Shown here piece after piece: positions 49,683 through 59,100 of a stretch of 64,000 nt of DNA; position 1 is the first letter of the stretch, and each line of letters opens with the position of its first letter. The notes beneath the pieces are model-generated. The model ran no database searches, was not told the DNA's origin, and worked only from the letters and a program-made list of their open reading frames with translations. This DNA comes from a virus. The stretch covers positions 1-64,000 of the IMG/VR virus record IMGVR_UViG_3300028025_003146; one strand, written 5' to 3'. Made by a program: the position numbers and the translations under genes.

Positions 49683-50603
49683 TTAAGAACGTTGTGCTGA
49701 GTAGCCAGAACTTCTTCCTGGAACTCCCTTAGACTGCATTGATCCTCCGCCTTCAAAGCCAGAATCTGTAGCGTAGTTAAATCTCCAAGATCTGTTATTT
49801 TGCTCTCCGTTATAGTTTCCAAGCATGTATTGCCATGCTTGTCCCATATCAAAATTTTCTTCACCACAATTTGTAATTGGCTTTCCAACAGTTCCTATAT
49901 TTGTTTCAGTAGCAACACTAAATCTTCTTAAGTTGTTTCCACCTGCATAGTTACCCTCATTACCTGCGTATAGAGTAGTTAACTTTGAAGAAATTCCTTT
50001 TTGTTGTCCGTGAACGCCATTGCAAGGTGATTGAGCTTGAGTTTCTGTTGCAAAAGTTAATTTAACACCATTATCATCTCCATAGTGAAAACCTTTTGTT
50101 TCATGATAAAAAGATGACATTGTTTGAGAGTTGGATCCAAAGCTTTTGCCAAGTGAACTCATCCAAGACTGTGTTGTGAAATTAAACTTCATAATTGCTG
50201 CTACACCTACTTCGCCTGGTGCACCATATGCGTACAGTTGCTCTTGATGCATAATTGTTCCTGCATTTCCTACTGCATATGGGGCGGAAGGACCAATAAT
50301 TGATGTGTTTGTTCTCATATTGTAACGATTGGTTTGCGAGCTTGATCCTCCAACTGTATTATTGGCTTTAAGAAGATAGGCAAATGTATCATCACACATT
50401 CCACCAGGATATCCACTAGAGTTATTTAGCGGACTACCTAAATCAATTGTTGTATCAGTTGAGTGTGTTACTTCGTTAACGCTTGTCCATGGCGAACTGT
50501 TTCTGTATCCAGCAAGCACGTAACCCTTTGTAATAACCTGTCTCAAAAGAAATGCTACGGGCCCACCTGAACCAGACATATATCTATTTTGCGGAAATGG
50601 CAT
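49683..50603 (-). CDS. Fibre protein, beta-propeller-like
   Basis: 306 residues, glycine/serine/asparagine-rich. Repeating blocks near 45-60 residues long (for example TFAYLLKANNTVG, AGTIMHQEQLYAYGAPGEVG, FHYGDDNGVKLTFATETQAQ, LRRFSVATETNIGTVGKP) recall Kelch-like or beta-propeller repeats seen in virion appendages. It ends with the cysteine-poor RSSGYSAQRS. The start is one base after the chaperone gene, which probably helps it fold. Presumed host-recognition tip of adhesin block A. Confidence 0.65.
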   Translation of the reverse strand: MPFPQNRYMSGSGGPVAFLLRQVITKGYVLAGYRNSSPWTSVNEVTHSTDTTIDLGSPLNNSSGYPGGMCDDTFAYLLKANNTVGGSSSQTNRYNMRTNTSIIGPSAPYAVGNAGTIMHQEQLYAYGAPGEVGVAAIMKFNFTTQSWMSSLGKSFGSNSQTMSSFYHETKGFHYGDDNGVKLTFATETQAQSPCNGVHGQQKGISSKLTTLYAGNEGNYAGGNNLRRFSVATETNIGTVGKPITNCGEENFDMGQAWQYMLGNYNGEQNNRSWRFNYATDSGFEGGGSMQSKGVPGRSSGYSAQRS

Positions 50604-51104
50604 TTAAACCTCCACAGTATATTTTAGTTTGACTGAAGCAATTCCTAATGTGGGCCATGTGATATTAAATGGGTTTGTTTGTTCTGTAATATCTCTTAAA
50701 GATTTTCTATATGCAATAATCTTTTCTTGATCTGAATCTGAAAAAGAAGAAAATACATCTGGCATAACTAGGTAGTCTGTTGCGGTAATAGTGTTATCTC
50801 TATGATATTTTACTAGATTCCACTGATTTGCTATTACTTCTGCTTTTTCTTCATTCGATAAATCAATAAGCACATATGAGCCTTTAACTTTTTTACCAGC
50901 AAGGACTCTTTCAAAAGAAACTTTCTTTTTAGTTGGATCGAATGATGGGGTTTCTGCTTCATCTTCACATATATACCAATTATCAAAGCCTTCAAGGTGT
51001 GATTCTAAAATTGGTGAAGGGAAATGTGTTGAAGGATACATCTCTCTTAGCTGTTGCTCATTTACAATTTGAGTAATATGCTTATCTATAACTTGTGCGT
51101 ACAT
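50604..51104 (-). CDS. Tail-fibre assembly chaperone, PF16778-like
   Basis: 166 residues. The C-terminal half fits the phage tail assembly chaperone family: KYHRDNTITATDYLVMPDVF, then IIAYRKSLRDITEQTNPFNI and WPT. The N-terminal MYAQVIDKHITQIVNEQQLR resembles the 151-residue protein at 40443. Such chaperones help fibre trimers fold and are usually encoded directly beside them, as here. The ATG overlaps the preceding stop (TAATG). Confidence 0.75.
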   Translation of the reverse strand: MYAQVIDKHITQIVNEQQLREMYPSTHFPSPILESHLEGFDNWYICEDEAETPSFDPTKKKVSFERVLAGKKVKGSYVLIDLSNEEKAEVIANQWNLVKYHRDNTITATDYLVMPDVFSSFSDSDQEKIIAYRKSLRDITEQTNPFNITWPTLGIASVKLKYTVEV

Positions 51105-51469
51105 TATCGTGAGTCCTTCATTGATATTGATCCTCGCCAGTTTGTTCCATTATCGTATGTAATAAATGTTATAACATCGATTCCTCCAGAAGTGAGGGCT
51201 GGAGCTGTAGCTCCTGGATATTTTGCATTTGCAAATGTTATTGTGTATGCTCCTCCGCCAGTTAATTGTAGAGAAAAAGAAACAACTCCCGTTGTTGGGG
51301 TATTAATAATAGTAAATGTTGTTGCTGCTGTTACTGTGCAAGTAAAATCATTTGATAGAGATAAGTCTAAGTTTACTGCACCTGAACGAGACCCTAGGTC
51401 TAGTCTTCCAGTCTTATATGTATTAAGGGATCCAACTTGATCTCCGATAACATCGCTTAATAGTGCCAT
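51104..51469 (-). CDS. Beta-rich fibre domain protein (pair of 40909-41355)
   Basis: 121 residues from the ATG at 51469 (TAATG with the upstream gene). It is one beta domain: LDLSLSNDFTCTVTAATTFT, FSLQLTGGGAYTITFAN and GIDVITFITYDNGTNWRGSI, similar to the protein at 40909. The domain is common as a C-terminal piece of fibre proteins; here it stands alone. Likely a virion fibre component. Confidence 0.65.
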   Translation of the reverse strand: MALLSDVIGDQVGSLNTYKTGRLDLGSRSGAVNLDLSLSNDFTCTVTAATTFTIINTPTTGVVSFSLQLTGGGAYTITFANAKYPGATAPALTSGGIDVITFITYDNGTNWRGSISMKDSR

Positions 51470-52134
51470 TAGATTACTCTCCATCCTTGAGATGTATTTG
51501 AAAATACTAATTCTACAGCTTTGCTCTTTACGTTAAAAACTAGATCTTCCGCTATTCCAGCTATCAAGCTTCCGTTTCTTGCAACTGTAAAGTTAGTTGT
51601 TTGTGAAGTTCCAGCTGAGTCAACAATGATTACTGTGTCTCCAATTGAAGGTGCGGCTGGCAATGTTATTACAAGACCTGCTGCTGGTGTTATAAGAAGT
51701 CTATCTCCTCTAACTGCTGTATATGAAGCAGTTATATTTGTCCAAGTATTTGGAATCTTTCCTGCAACTAGTGAATTTAATCCTGTAACTGTTGAAGCAA
51801 GTGCGGAAATCTGTCCGCCTGCTGTACTTACATAGTTTTCAGTTGCATAGATTCTTGTTTCGTGATCAGCAACATCAGCTTCAACATCAGTAATTCTTTG
51901 TCCGTTAACTGAGCTGTTAATTGATGTAATAGCTGCGTCTCTTGCCGCATTAATAGCAGCAATTCTTTCAGTTGTAACTGTAAGAATATCGTTAACGCCC
52001 ATAGATTTTGCTAATGTATCAAGTGCTGAGGCCAGCAAAACTAGGTCGTTTGCATCTAAGGTTGTAGATGCAAGAGCGCTTACCTTTGTTTTAAATAGTT
52101 CAACCTGAGTTTGCAGTGTTGTATAATCTGGCAT
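51469..52134 (-). CDS. Fibre stalk protein with helical base and beta C-terminus
   Basis: 221 residues. The first 55 match the protein at 45148. A coiled coil follows (residues 60-115, DVEADVADHETRIYATENYV), and then a beta-rich end (ITLPAAPSIGDTVIIVDSAG, AVELVFSNTSQGWRVI) typical of fibre tips. It links the large beta-repeat protein to the smaller fibre proteins of block A. Role inferred as stalk. Confidence 0.65.
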   Translation of the reverse strand: MPDYTTLQTQVELFKTKVSALASTTLDANDLVLLASALDTLAKSMGVNDILTVTTERIAAINAARDAAITSINSSVNGQRITDVEADVADHETRIYATENYVSTAGGQISALASTVTGLNSLVAGKIPNTWTNITASYTAVRGDRLLITPAAGLVITLPAAPSIGDTVIIVDSAGTSQTTNFTVARNGSLIAGIAEDLVFNVKSKAVELVFSNTSQGWRVI

Positions 52135-52142
52135 TTTTTCTC

Positions 52143-55100
52143 CTAAGCCTGAGCTTCAGTCCAGGAAATTCTAGCAAGAATGTTTGCAGCCCCTGAACCA
52201 AGATTTGTTGCTGTAACTGTTAAGATATCTGGTCCATTAGGGAATGATGGGTTTGTCTGAGACCCATTTCCGTTTAGAATTGAGTTTGAAAGGTCTCTAA
52301 CTTTCTTAGCATCAAATGTAGTAACGGAGAAGTTAGTACCACCTGCGTTTTCTGTGTAGAAAGCAAAGATACGATCTCCACCAGTAACGGTATTTGTAGG
52401 GGATGTAACTGGTGCTCCAGTACCTCTAACTCCTGTACCGTCGTGATAAATTACCTGTGCAAGAGAACCAGAACCAACTCTTACTGCTTCCCATTCTGCA
52501 GGGATTGCAATACCGTTCATAGTTGCTGGATTTAGAATTCCTTCAATCAAGAATTGTCCCTGTGAAAGAACTCCAACTGAGTCAAGCTTCATCTGCATAC
52601 GGTTTGCTAGTTCACGCATTCCAAAGTTTCTTCCTAGACCATTGTCTGCAGAAGGTGCCACTCTAATCGAAACGAGTGGACGAGGGGTTGGTGTGCTTCC
52701 GAATGTCTGTACTGCGGTACCGTTAGGGTTAATTGCAGAAATTGCTTCATCTGCACCCGCTAAAGCAAAAGTAAATGATGTTGGTGCAACCGAAGTAATT
52801 AAGAATGTACCGTTGTATCGGCTTGATCCTGTAACTCTTGGTGATCCAGAAATTGACTGGAAGCCAATATTTGCATTAACCTTGCTGAAAGAGAATGTTG
52901 TAGGGCTTGGAACAAGTGAGATTGTATATGTTCCGTTAAAAATGCTATCCATACCAGTAATAGTAACCTGCTGTCCAACTGAGTATAGATGTGCTGTACC
53001 AGTTGTCAGTGTTGCGATGTTATTGCTGATTTGTCTAAATGTTGGTGTAACAATATCATTTACACCTGATATGGTTACGTTTGTACCTGATGCTAGTGTG
53101 TGAGTACCTGATGTAGTCATTGTTGCCACACCTGATTGCGCCTGTCGGTTTGTTAGCGTAGCTGAAATTGTTCCAGATCCACCAACCTGCAAGTATCTCT
53201 GCATACCAGCAGTAAAGATAAACGACTTATCATCATTAAATTTACCATCCATAATTACAGATGATCCCCAGTGTGACATAACTGGTGCACAGTTTTGAGA
53301 AATTGTTTGTACTGAAACTTGTGCTGTACCAGATCCGCCAGGAATTGTTGAGTCTGGAACAAAGTTTGATTGGATAGATGTTCCAAATAGATTCATTGGA
53401 ACTCCTCCGTAAACTAGAGGTTGTGCGACTCTTCTTACAATATTAACTGCATGTGCTTGAATTGATGGATTATATGCACCAATTGATGTATATTCGCAAA
53501 TCTCAAAATTAGCTCCATCTGCAATTCTTAGGTATCCTGTTGATGGCCAGAAGCTTACGTCATTGACATAGATTACTGTGTCTTGAGGGAATAGTGTGGA
53601 TCCGCTTAGCCCTGATCCTCCTGCAATTAATTTTGCAGAGTTTAGAGGCTCATTAATTGTTTCATATCTTGCAGGAAGGTTTCCTGATCTCATATATGAA
53701 GCGGTATTAATATTATTCATTACCATCTTGTGACACCAGATAATGTTACCGTCGGTGCCTCTTAATCCAAATCTAATTGAACCTGCTCCATACCAAGAGT
53801 AGTCAATAAATGTCATTTGCATCTTTGATATATCAAGGTCGTACCCTGTTGGTCCGTGTCCGTCTACAGTATCAATGTTCCAATCGTGTTGTGGAATCTT
53901 TTGAATCTGTGTCTTAAGATAAGGAGAACCACTAACACTTGGTCCTCTGTATGCTGGGGCAATGTTTAAAGAAGTATCATTGTTAATCTGAATAACTCTA
54001 TAAGACTGTCCTCTAACTACAATTAGGTCTCCAACAAGTAGTTGCTTTCTAAATCTAGTATCCACTCCTGTGACTACATTTGAAAATTGTGTTACTGAGA
54101 TCTTTCCAAATAGTTCTTTGTTTGAGAATCTTCTTACTGCATACAATGTCCGTCCATCATACTCAAAATAGAATCCATTTTGATCATCATATAGTCCCGC
54201 TCTTGTTGCTGAGCCTTTCCACTGATATGCTGTTACGAATGCATTAACTCCACCTGGCAATTGATCGATTGCGCTAATTGCAGAAGTAAATGTCTTTTGT
54301 ACAATAATTGTATTTGAATCTGTTACTGAGCTAATGGTGAATAGGCCATTGAATGGGTTATATGCTCCCACTGTTTCAATTCCCTCAATTTTAATTGTTG
54401 CGCCAGCCTGTAGGTTGTGATCTTGCAAAACACGAATTGTGATTGCATTTGATCCAATTGCTGTGCTTGATGCTGCAATATAAGATATATCAAATGAAGG
54501 GGTAAACTTTGTTCCTGTTGAAAACGTAATTGACTTACCTGACTGATATCTAAAATATCTACGTGTCTGTCTAAGTGTTTGTGTTCCGCATACGTTATTT
54601 CCAGTCGTGAGAATAACTCCACCATCAAACGGTCTATGTTCTACGTAGCCCTCTGGCTTACAGAATAGACCAATTCCTGTGGTGTTTATTGCACCTACTG
54701 GAATTAATGACTGTGTCATGAATGAAAATGAATTTGGGGTTGTAACTCTGTCAATCAAGAAGCTTCCATTAATTGCGCTTCCTGATGGAGCTGAAATCAA
54801 AATTGGCGTTCCTGGATAAAGTCCATGTGGGTTTGTAGTAACAACATCGATTCTTGAAAGACTTGCACCGTCTGATGTTGCTGCCCAAGAATTTAAGGCT
54901 CCAGTATTTCCGCCTGGAATGTGTGCATTATCAAAGATTCCTCCACCGTAAAGTGTTGTTAGGGTTCCATCTAGAACACTAGTCAAGTTTGGAACATTGC
55001 CCTTGGCAATAAATGAAAATGCTGTTGAGTCAACAATGGTAATAAGAAAAGTACCATCTGTAAGAGGGCTTAGTGATTCGTTAACGCTTACTACGTCTCC

Positions 55101-55640
55101 GTTGTTTAATCCGTGTGGGGTTGCGGTTGTTACAACAATTCTAGATCTTGGTGATCCGCCTGATGAAATAATAGAAATTACATCTAGGGAGTTTCCGCCT
55201 GTATTTCTTGAAAAGAATGTTGGGTAGTTATTTTGAAGAGAAAGAGATTCCCATTTAGAACCCTGCACACCGTACTCAAAGTCAGTATCAATCAAAGACT
55301 CTGGATCAGATATTTTTAGCTTTCCTACTGCATCCAACTGGTCTGGTGAAGGCGTAAATGTCTCAGATGGCTCGTCAACCATAATTTGAAGCTTATCTGT
55401 TGACTGCATTGATGCTGTATTATACTCAAGAACTAAAGTTGTGTGAACATCATTTAGACTATCAGTTAAAGAGTAGCTTGCTAGACCTACCGCTGGGTCT
55501 GAAAAATTATAAATAATTTTATTTTGGGTGACGTTTGTGATCAAAAGAAGATTTTGTCTTAGTACAAATCTTGGAATTGTAATCGTGGATGTTGCGGGGG
55601 AAAATATAATCCCTTGATCGTTAATTGCTCTTCTTGCCAT
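52143..55640 (-). CDS. Very large structural protein with repeated PHGL-type beta modules
   Basis: 1165 residues. At least five repeats of about 50-70 residues follow the pattern THGL..G..V.I.G....NGTF.I..V....FSF: ATPHGLNNGDVVSVNESLSP, NPHGLYPGTPILISAPSG, DHNLQAGATIKIEGIE, GTHTLASGTNVTISG and AHLYSVGQQVTITGMDSIFN. A sixth copy occurs in the hub-like protein at 18714. The remainder has sandwich folds with FQYDG- or YLRIADGANFEICEYTS-like turns. It is probably a virion appendage or tail sheath-like decoration; no catalysis is evident. Confidence 0.7.
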   Translation of the reverse strand: MARRAINDQGIIFSPATSTITIPRFVLRQNLLLITNVTQNKIIYNFSDPAVGLASYSLTDSLNDVHTTLVLEYNTASMQSTDKLQIMVDEPSETFTPSPDQLDAVGKLKISDPESLIDTDFEYGVQGSKWESLSLQNNYPTFFSRNTGGNSLDVISIISSGGSPRSRIVVTTATPHGLNNGDVVSVNESLSPLTDGTFLITIVDSTAFSFIAKGNVPNLTSVLDGTLTTLYGGGIFDNAHIPGGNTGALNSWAATSDGASLSRIDVVTTNPHGLYPGTPILISAPSGSAINGSFLIDRVTTPNSFSFMTQSLIPVGAINTTGIGLFCKPEGYVEHRPFDGGVILTTGNNVCGTQTLRQTRRYFRYQSGKSITFSTGTKFTPSFDISYIAASSTAIGSNAITIRVLQDHNLQAGATIKIEGIETVGAYNPFNGLFTISSVTDSNTIIVQKTFTSAISAIDQLPGGVNAFVTAYQWKGSATRAGLYDDQNGFYFEYDGRTLYAVRRFSNKELFGKISVTQFSNVVTGVDTRFRKQLLVGDLIVVRGQSYRVIQINNDTSLNIAPAYRGPSVSGSPYLKTQIQKIPQHDWNIDTVDGHGPTGYDLDISKMQMTFIDYSWYGAGSIRFGLRGTDGNIIWCHKMVMNNINTASYMRSGNLPARYETINEPLNSAKLIAGGSGLSGSTLFPQDTVIYVNDVSFWPSTGYLRIADGANFEICEYTSIGAYNPSIQAHAVNIVRRVAQPLVYGGVPMNLFGTSIQSNFVPDSTIPGGSGTAQVSVQTISQNCAPVMSHWGSSVIMDGKFNDDKSFIFTAGMQRYLQVGGSGTISATLTNRQAQSGVATMTTSGTHTLASGTNVTISGVNDIVTPTFRQISNNIATLTTGTAHLYSVGQQVTITGMDSIFNGTYTISLVPSPTTFSFSKVNANIGFQSISGSPRVTGSSRYNGTFLITSVAPTSFTFALAGADEAISAINPNGTAVQTFGSTPTPRPLVSIRVAPSADNGLGRNFGMRELANRMQMKLDSVGVLSQGQFLIEGILNPATMNGIAIPAEWEAVRVGSGSLAQVIYHDGTGVRGTGAPVTSPTNTVTGGDRIFAFYTENAGGTNFSVTTFDAKKVRDLSNSILNGNGSQTNPSFPNGPDILTVTATNLGSGAANILARISWTEAQA

Positions 55641-55655
55641 ATTGGTTAGTCTCCC

Positions 55656-56273
55656 TTAGAAAATAAAACTTGTTGCCATAATTGTACCATTTATCTGTGC
55701 CAAAGATGATGTTAGTGCATATTTTGGATAATAAATACCTAGATTAAGTAATGAATCTAATTCATAGGCTGAAACTCTTCTTTCAATATCTGCCACAACT
55801 ACATCTCCAATTGGACCTGTCGGACCAACGGGTCCCTGGACTCCTGCTGGACCCTGAATACCTTGTGGACCTCTTACGTTACCTTGTAAAACCCAAGTTG
55901 TTGTTGATGCGCTATAAACATAATACTCTCCAGTATTTAAATTTATAAAGTTGTCGCCTTCAATTAAATTTGTTAGCCCTGCATTTTGTGGAACTGATTG
56001 AGCTGTATATGTCTTTGTTCCTCTTGTACCTGGAACACCTGCTGGGCCCGTAACTGATGCGCCCCGTGGAATTGAAAAGTTTAAAACAGCATTTGTTGCT
56101 GTGCCTGAATTTGTAACTGTTGCATTTAGGCCTGAAGCAACCGATGTTACTGTACCTACAGATATAGCTGCTGCAGTTCCTGCTGGGCCTTGAGGGCCAG
56201 TAGCTCCCGTTGGGCCAGGTCGTGATCCTGCAACGACTACCCACTCAGTTCCGTTATAGCGTTTTAATGACAT
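55656..56273 (-). CDS. Collagen-like tail fibre protein
   Basis: 205 residues with several Gly-X-Y stretches: GPTGATGPQGPAGT near 19, GPAGVPGTRG near 77, and GPQGIQGPAGVQGPVGPTGP near 134. Between and after them lie beta segments (VASGLNATVTNSGTATNAVL, YYVYSASTTTWVLQG). Collagen triple helices are a known fibre stalk device in phages. A TATAAT at 56293-56298 and a GGAGAGG site precede it. Firm on the collagen motif. Confidence 0.8.
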   Translation of the reverse strand: MSLKRYNGTEWVVVAGSRPGPTGATGPQGPAGTAAAISVGTVTSVASGLNATVTNSGTATNAVLNFSIPRGASVTGPAGVPGTRGTKTYTAQSVPQNAGLTNLIEGDNFINLNTGEYYVYSASTTTWVLQGNVRGPQGIQGPAGVQGPVGPTGPIGDVVVADIERRVSAYELDSLLNLGIYYPKYALTSSLAQINGTIMATSFIF

Positions 56274-56292
56274 ATTTGATTACCTCTCCACT

Positions 56293-56298
56293 ATTATA
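56293..56298 (-). promoter_or_regulatory. -10 box before collagen-like fibre gene
   Basis: TATAAT on the minus strand, 19 bases before the ATG at 56273; no good -35 box or TG extension is visible. Confidence 0.35.
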
Positions 56299-56312
56299 CA
56301 ACATATCTTTTA

Positions 56313-58190
56313 TTAAACCCCAGCCCAAATCAGCGTTTCCGCATCAAAGGTTGGGAATATCTTTATCCATTGTCCTGCCGCTGCTACATATAAAGAAGCC
56401 TCTGAAGATATGTATGCTATCATTCCGCCGTGCAAAGATGCTGCTGGCAGGCTAGCAAAATTTGTTATTTGTGCAGCATTATTTTTAAATAAATCAGAGT
56501 AAGTTATTTCTCCTTCTTCTGTTGTTAAGTCTAGCCAAAATTCTGTTTGTGCTGGATTAGGTGGAGTTGTTGAAGATAAAATTGATTGACCACTTGTATC
56601 GTCAAGATCTACCCAGAAATCTCCTTCAATTGCAGTATACGTAGGTGGCTCTTCATCTGAATAAATTAAAGGAAGTTCTGGCTCATCTGTATCAATCCAC
56701 AGCGTGTCCATCCCATATGTTCCTTCAGCTGGAGGATTAGGTCCAGCAAATACAAATTCAGTAGAGCCTGCGTCATCGTCAACATCTATCCAAAGATCTC
56801 CTGTTGATGTTGCACCTGCTGGGGGTGAAATTAAACCAACAAAAAATGTGCTTGGTGGCAAAGATGTATCTGTTGGAATTAGTGTTAGTCCACCGCCTCC
56901 GCCTGAGCCTTGAATATCTTGCCAAAGTAGTCCGTCCCAGACCTTTAGTTTGTCTAGTGGCTTATTGTAATAGATTTGTCCGTGTACTGGAGTTAGTGGA
57001 GCGGCATCAAGTCCAATAATAATTCCATTATTAAAAGTATTTTTAGATGTCCATGTATTTGTTGTAGATTGAGATAGGTTTGTTGTTACATTTTCCCAAG
57101 CCGAGTTTAAAGCATTCCATACCTTTAGAGCACCTATTGTTCCGCTTCTTGCTTCATCCGTATCAAACCAGAATTGACCATCTATTGGAGAAGTGGGTGC
57201 ATTAGAGGACATCTTTGCAGTAGAAGGGGGAATATAGGCTTCTAGAATCATCTTGTTAGATTCATCATCGTAGGTTACAGAAATATTAGGATTTGTTCCA
57301 TGAGTAAACAATGGTCCGATTGCATCTTGAACTTGTTCTTGGGTTAATTGAGCTACTGCTACAAAGTTAATCTTGCCTGTGACATCATCATATGTTGCCG
57401 TTAAATTTGTATGAGTTCCAGAGGTTATAAGGCCTGCGGCTACATCCTGAATTTTCTCGTCTATATCTAATTGAGATAGTGGAACTTTTCCAAGTCCATC
57501 AAGTTGTGCAATTCCATCTGCTTGGCCTACTTCTGATACAGGAACATATTTTGTATCGCTTGTATTTCCAAGGGCAGCAATTGCTGCATCAGTATATGAC
57601 TTTGATGAGGCTAAAGCTGTGGCTATAGCTGTTGTTATAGTTGTTGAAAAATTAGGATCGTCATTTATTGCTGCCGCTATTTCATTTAGGGTATTTAGCA
57701 GTGCTGGAGAGGTATCAACTAAATTTGAAATTGCTTGATTTACGTATGCTTGGCTTGCTATTGTATTTGTATTTACAGATAAGGTTATTGTTTTTGCTAC
57801 GCTATCGTAGACCTTGTCTATTCCGCCTGTAGCAACAATTGCCGTTGCAATTGCAGCAATTGCTTCTTCATTATCGTATGTAGCTGTTAAGTTTATTTTT
57901 CTGGCCACATCGTCGTAAGCAACAGTTATATTTGTATGCGTTCCAGTGGTTAGCAGGTCTCCAACTAGATCCTCTACCTCTTCGGTATCAAGAATGTTGG
58001 TTTCTAGGGTTCGAACTTTAAAGTCTAGGGAGTTAGGGTTTGTGTCATTGGTTTTTCCAACTTTTGTCTCAAGGGCCTCAATAGCATCATTTGCGTCTGC
58101 ATGCTGTTTAGCATGTGGGACAGCTAAAACCGAGTCAGTCGGCTGTGGGTTAACTAGAACGTCTAGGTCTGCTGGAAAATTTGTTGCCAT
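56313..58190 (-). CDS. Tail fibre protein with repeated helical and beta segments
   Basis: 625 residues. The N-terminus reads MATNFPADLDVLVNPQPTDS and is followed by coiled-coil and beta-helical units. ISNLVDTSPALLNTLNEIAA is shared with the fibre at 60988. The C-terminal 250 residues hold five or so tandem units of the GDLWIDVDDDAG type (GQFWFDTDEARSG, GDFWVDLDDTSG, TEFWLDLTTEEG). These acidic units could bind calcium. It is a proximal or intermediate fibre of block A. Confidence 0.75.
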   Translation of the reverse strand: MATNFPADLDVLVNPQPTDSVLAVPHAKQHADANDAIEALETKVGKTNDTNPNSLDFKVRTLETNILDTEEVEDLVGDLLTTGTHTNITVAYDDVARKINLTATYDNEEAIAAIATAIVATGGIDKVYDSVAKTITLSVNTNTIASQAYVNQAISNLVDTSPALLNTLNEIAAAINDDPNFSTTITTAIATALASSKSYTDAAIAALGNTSDTKYVPVSEVGQADGIAQLDGLGKVPLSQLDIDEKIQDVAAGLITSGTHTNLTATYDDVTGKINFVAVAQLTQEQVQDAIGPLFTHGTNPNISVTYDDESNKMILEAYIPPSTAKMSSNAPTSPIDGQFWFDTDEARSGTIGALKVWNALNSAWENVTTNLSQSTTNTWTSKNTFNNGIIIGLDAAPLTPVHGQIYYNKPLDKLKVWDGLLWQDIQGSGGGGGLTLIPTDTSLPPSTFFVGLISPPAGATSTGDLWIDVDDDAGSTEFVFAGPNPPAEGTYGMDTLWIDTDEPELPLIYSDEEPPTYTAIEGDFWVDLDDTSGQSILSSTTPPNPAQTEFWLDLTTEEGEITYSDLFKNNAAQITNFASLPAASLHGGMIAYISSEASLYVAAAGQWIKIFPTFDAETLIWAGV

Positions 58191-58210
58191 ATGGTTGCAC
58201 CTCTTTCCTT

Positions 58211-58216
58211 ATTATA
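58211..58216 (-). promoter_or_regulatory. -10 box before fibre gene at 58190
   Basis: TATAAT on the minus strand, 20 bases before the ATG; a purine-rich GGAAAGAGGTG site lies between. No clear -35 box. Confidence 0.35.
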
Positions 58217-58235
58217 CCCTAAAGCTTATTAAGTT

Positions 58236-58463
58236 TTACCACTTACCTAGGGGGCATGTAGCCTTCTCAAGCTTTGTTTTTAAGTGCATTAAGCATCCAC
58301 ACTTTTTGCATTGCTTGGTGAGGGATATAAGTTCTGGACAAAACTTGCATATCTCATATCTTCTGTCAGCCTCTTCCTCTGTGGCGTATTCAGTTTTTGG
58401 ATTTAAAAAATCCCAGGGCCTTACTTCTCTTTTGGTAAGATCTGTGTTTTCTATATCTGACAT
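58236..58463 (-). CDS. 75-residue zinc-binding protein (CxxCP...CP.GKW type)
   Basis: The C-terminal half has RRYEICKFCPELISLTKQCK, then KCGCLMHLKTKLEKATCPLG and KW. Two CxxC-like pairs and a final cysteine make a zinc knuckle of a type often seen as small phage proteins. The tail closely matches that of the 140-residue protein at 9983. The N-terminus is acidic and polar. It lies among fibre genes; the function is unknown. Its extended -10 promoter (TGGTATAAT) is at 58483. Confidence 0.75.
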   Translation of the reverse strand: MSDIENTDLTKREVRPWDFLNPKTEYATEEEADRRYEICKFCPELISLTKQCKKCGCLMHLKTKLEKATCPLGKW

Positions 58464-58482
58464 TTTATCCCCTATGCCTTTA

Positions 58483-58491
58483 ATTATACCA
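58483..58491 (-). promoter_or_regulatory. Extended -10 promoter (TGGTATAAT)
   Basis: TGG-TATAAT on the minus strand, 19 bases before the zinc-protein start; AGGGGAT serves as ribosome site. Confidence 0.5.
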
Positions 58492-58503
58492 AAAGACTTA
58501 TTT

Positions 58504-59100
58504 TTAACATAGAGGTATCCATTTTTCTAAGTACTGTCCCTTTAATTCAGAGACTGGAAGAACCTGTATGCTTAGATATTTAAAATAGTCTAGATAAACA
58601 ATCTTATTTCCCGCCTCAGAAATTATAATATCTCCTAGGCTTAAAGCAAGAGGGGTTTCATTAATCTTTATGTTAGAAACAGAATCTTCTAGGCATAGTA
58701 TTCCAAACAAAGCTGGCTTGCTTGCGCTAGACTGATCGTGCCAAAAATCAGTGGGTGGCGATTCTAATAGATCACAGGAAAGATAATATCTATTGGTATC
58801 GTAGCTTAAGTTAAACTTATTACAGGATTCTTTTACTGCCCCTACAACATCTTTAAATATCTTATTAACTTGAATATCTGGAAAAGATAAAACGTTTTTG
58901 TTTTTATTTGGAAATACCTCTTGTGGTTTTTGTGTCATTCCTAAAATGCCAGCAACAGGAAATTGATATACAAGATCTTTCTTGTTTAATTCTGAGTAAA
59001 ACTTTTCATATACCCCAGCAGCCTCTGTGTGGCCTACATGTATCAGTGTTTGTTTATTAGATCTGTATAGCAATCTTTCGTTACGACTCAATTTTACCAC
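58504..59100 (-). CDS. Unknown protein, possibly of the double-stranded beta-helix fold
   Basis: About 198 residues from the GTG at 59100, preceded by GAAAGG. A longer frame reaches 59160 but lies inside the GNAT-like gene. The second half (RYYLSCDLLESPPTDFWHDQ, FGILCLEDSVSNIKINETPL, LGDIIISEAGNKIVYL) has the strand order of a double-stranded beta helix as in 2-oxoglutarate oxygenases. A full H-x-D...H iron triad is not visible. It could be a decayed or divergent hydroxylase; low certainty. Confidence 0.5.
   Translation of the reverse strand: MVKLSRNERLLYRSNKQTLIHVGHTEAAGVYEKFYSELNKKDLVYQFPVAGILGMTQKPQEVFPNKNKNVLSFPDIQVNKIFKDVVGAVKESCNKFNLSYDTNRYYLSCDLLESPPTDFWHDQSSASKPALFGILCLEDSVSNIKINETPLALSLGDIIISEAGNKIVYLDYFKYLSIQVLPVSELKGQYLEKWIPLC

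Noticed and set aside
49676-49888. Minus-strand 70-residue frame inside the end of the propeller-like fibre gene
   Set aside because: It overlaps the fibre gene fully in another frame and has no supporting motif or start site.
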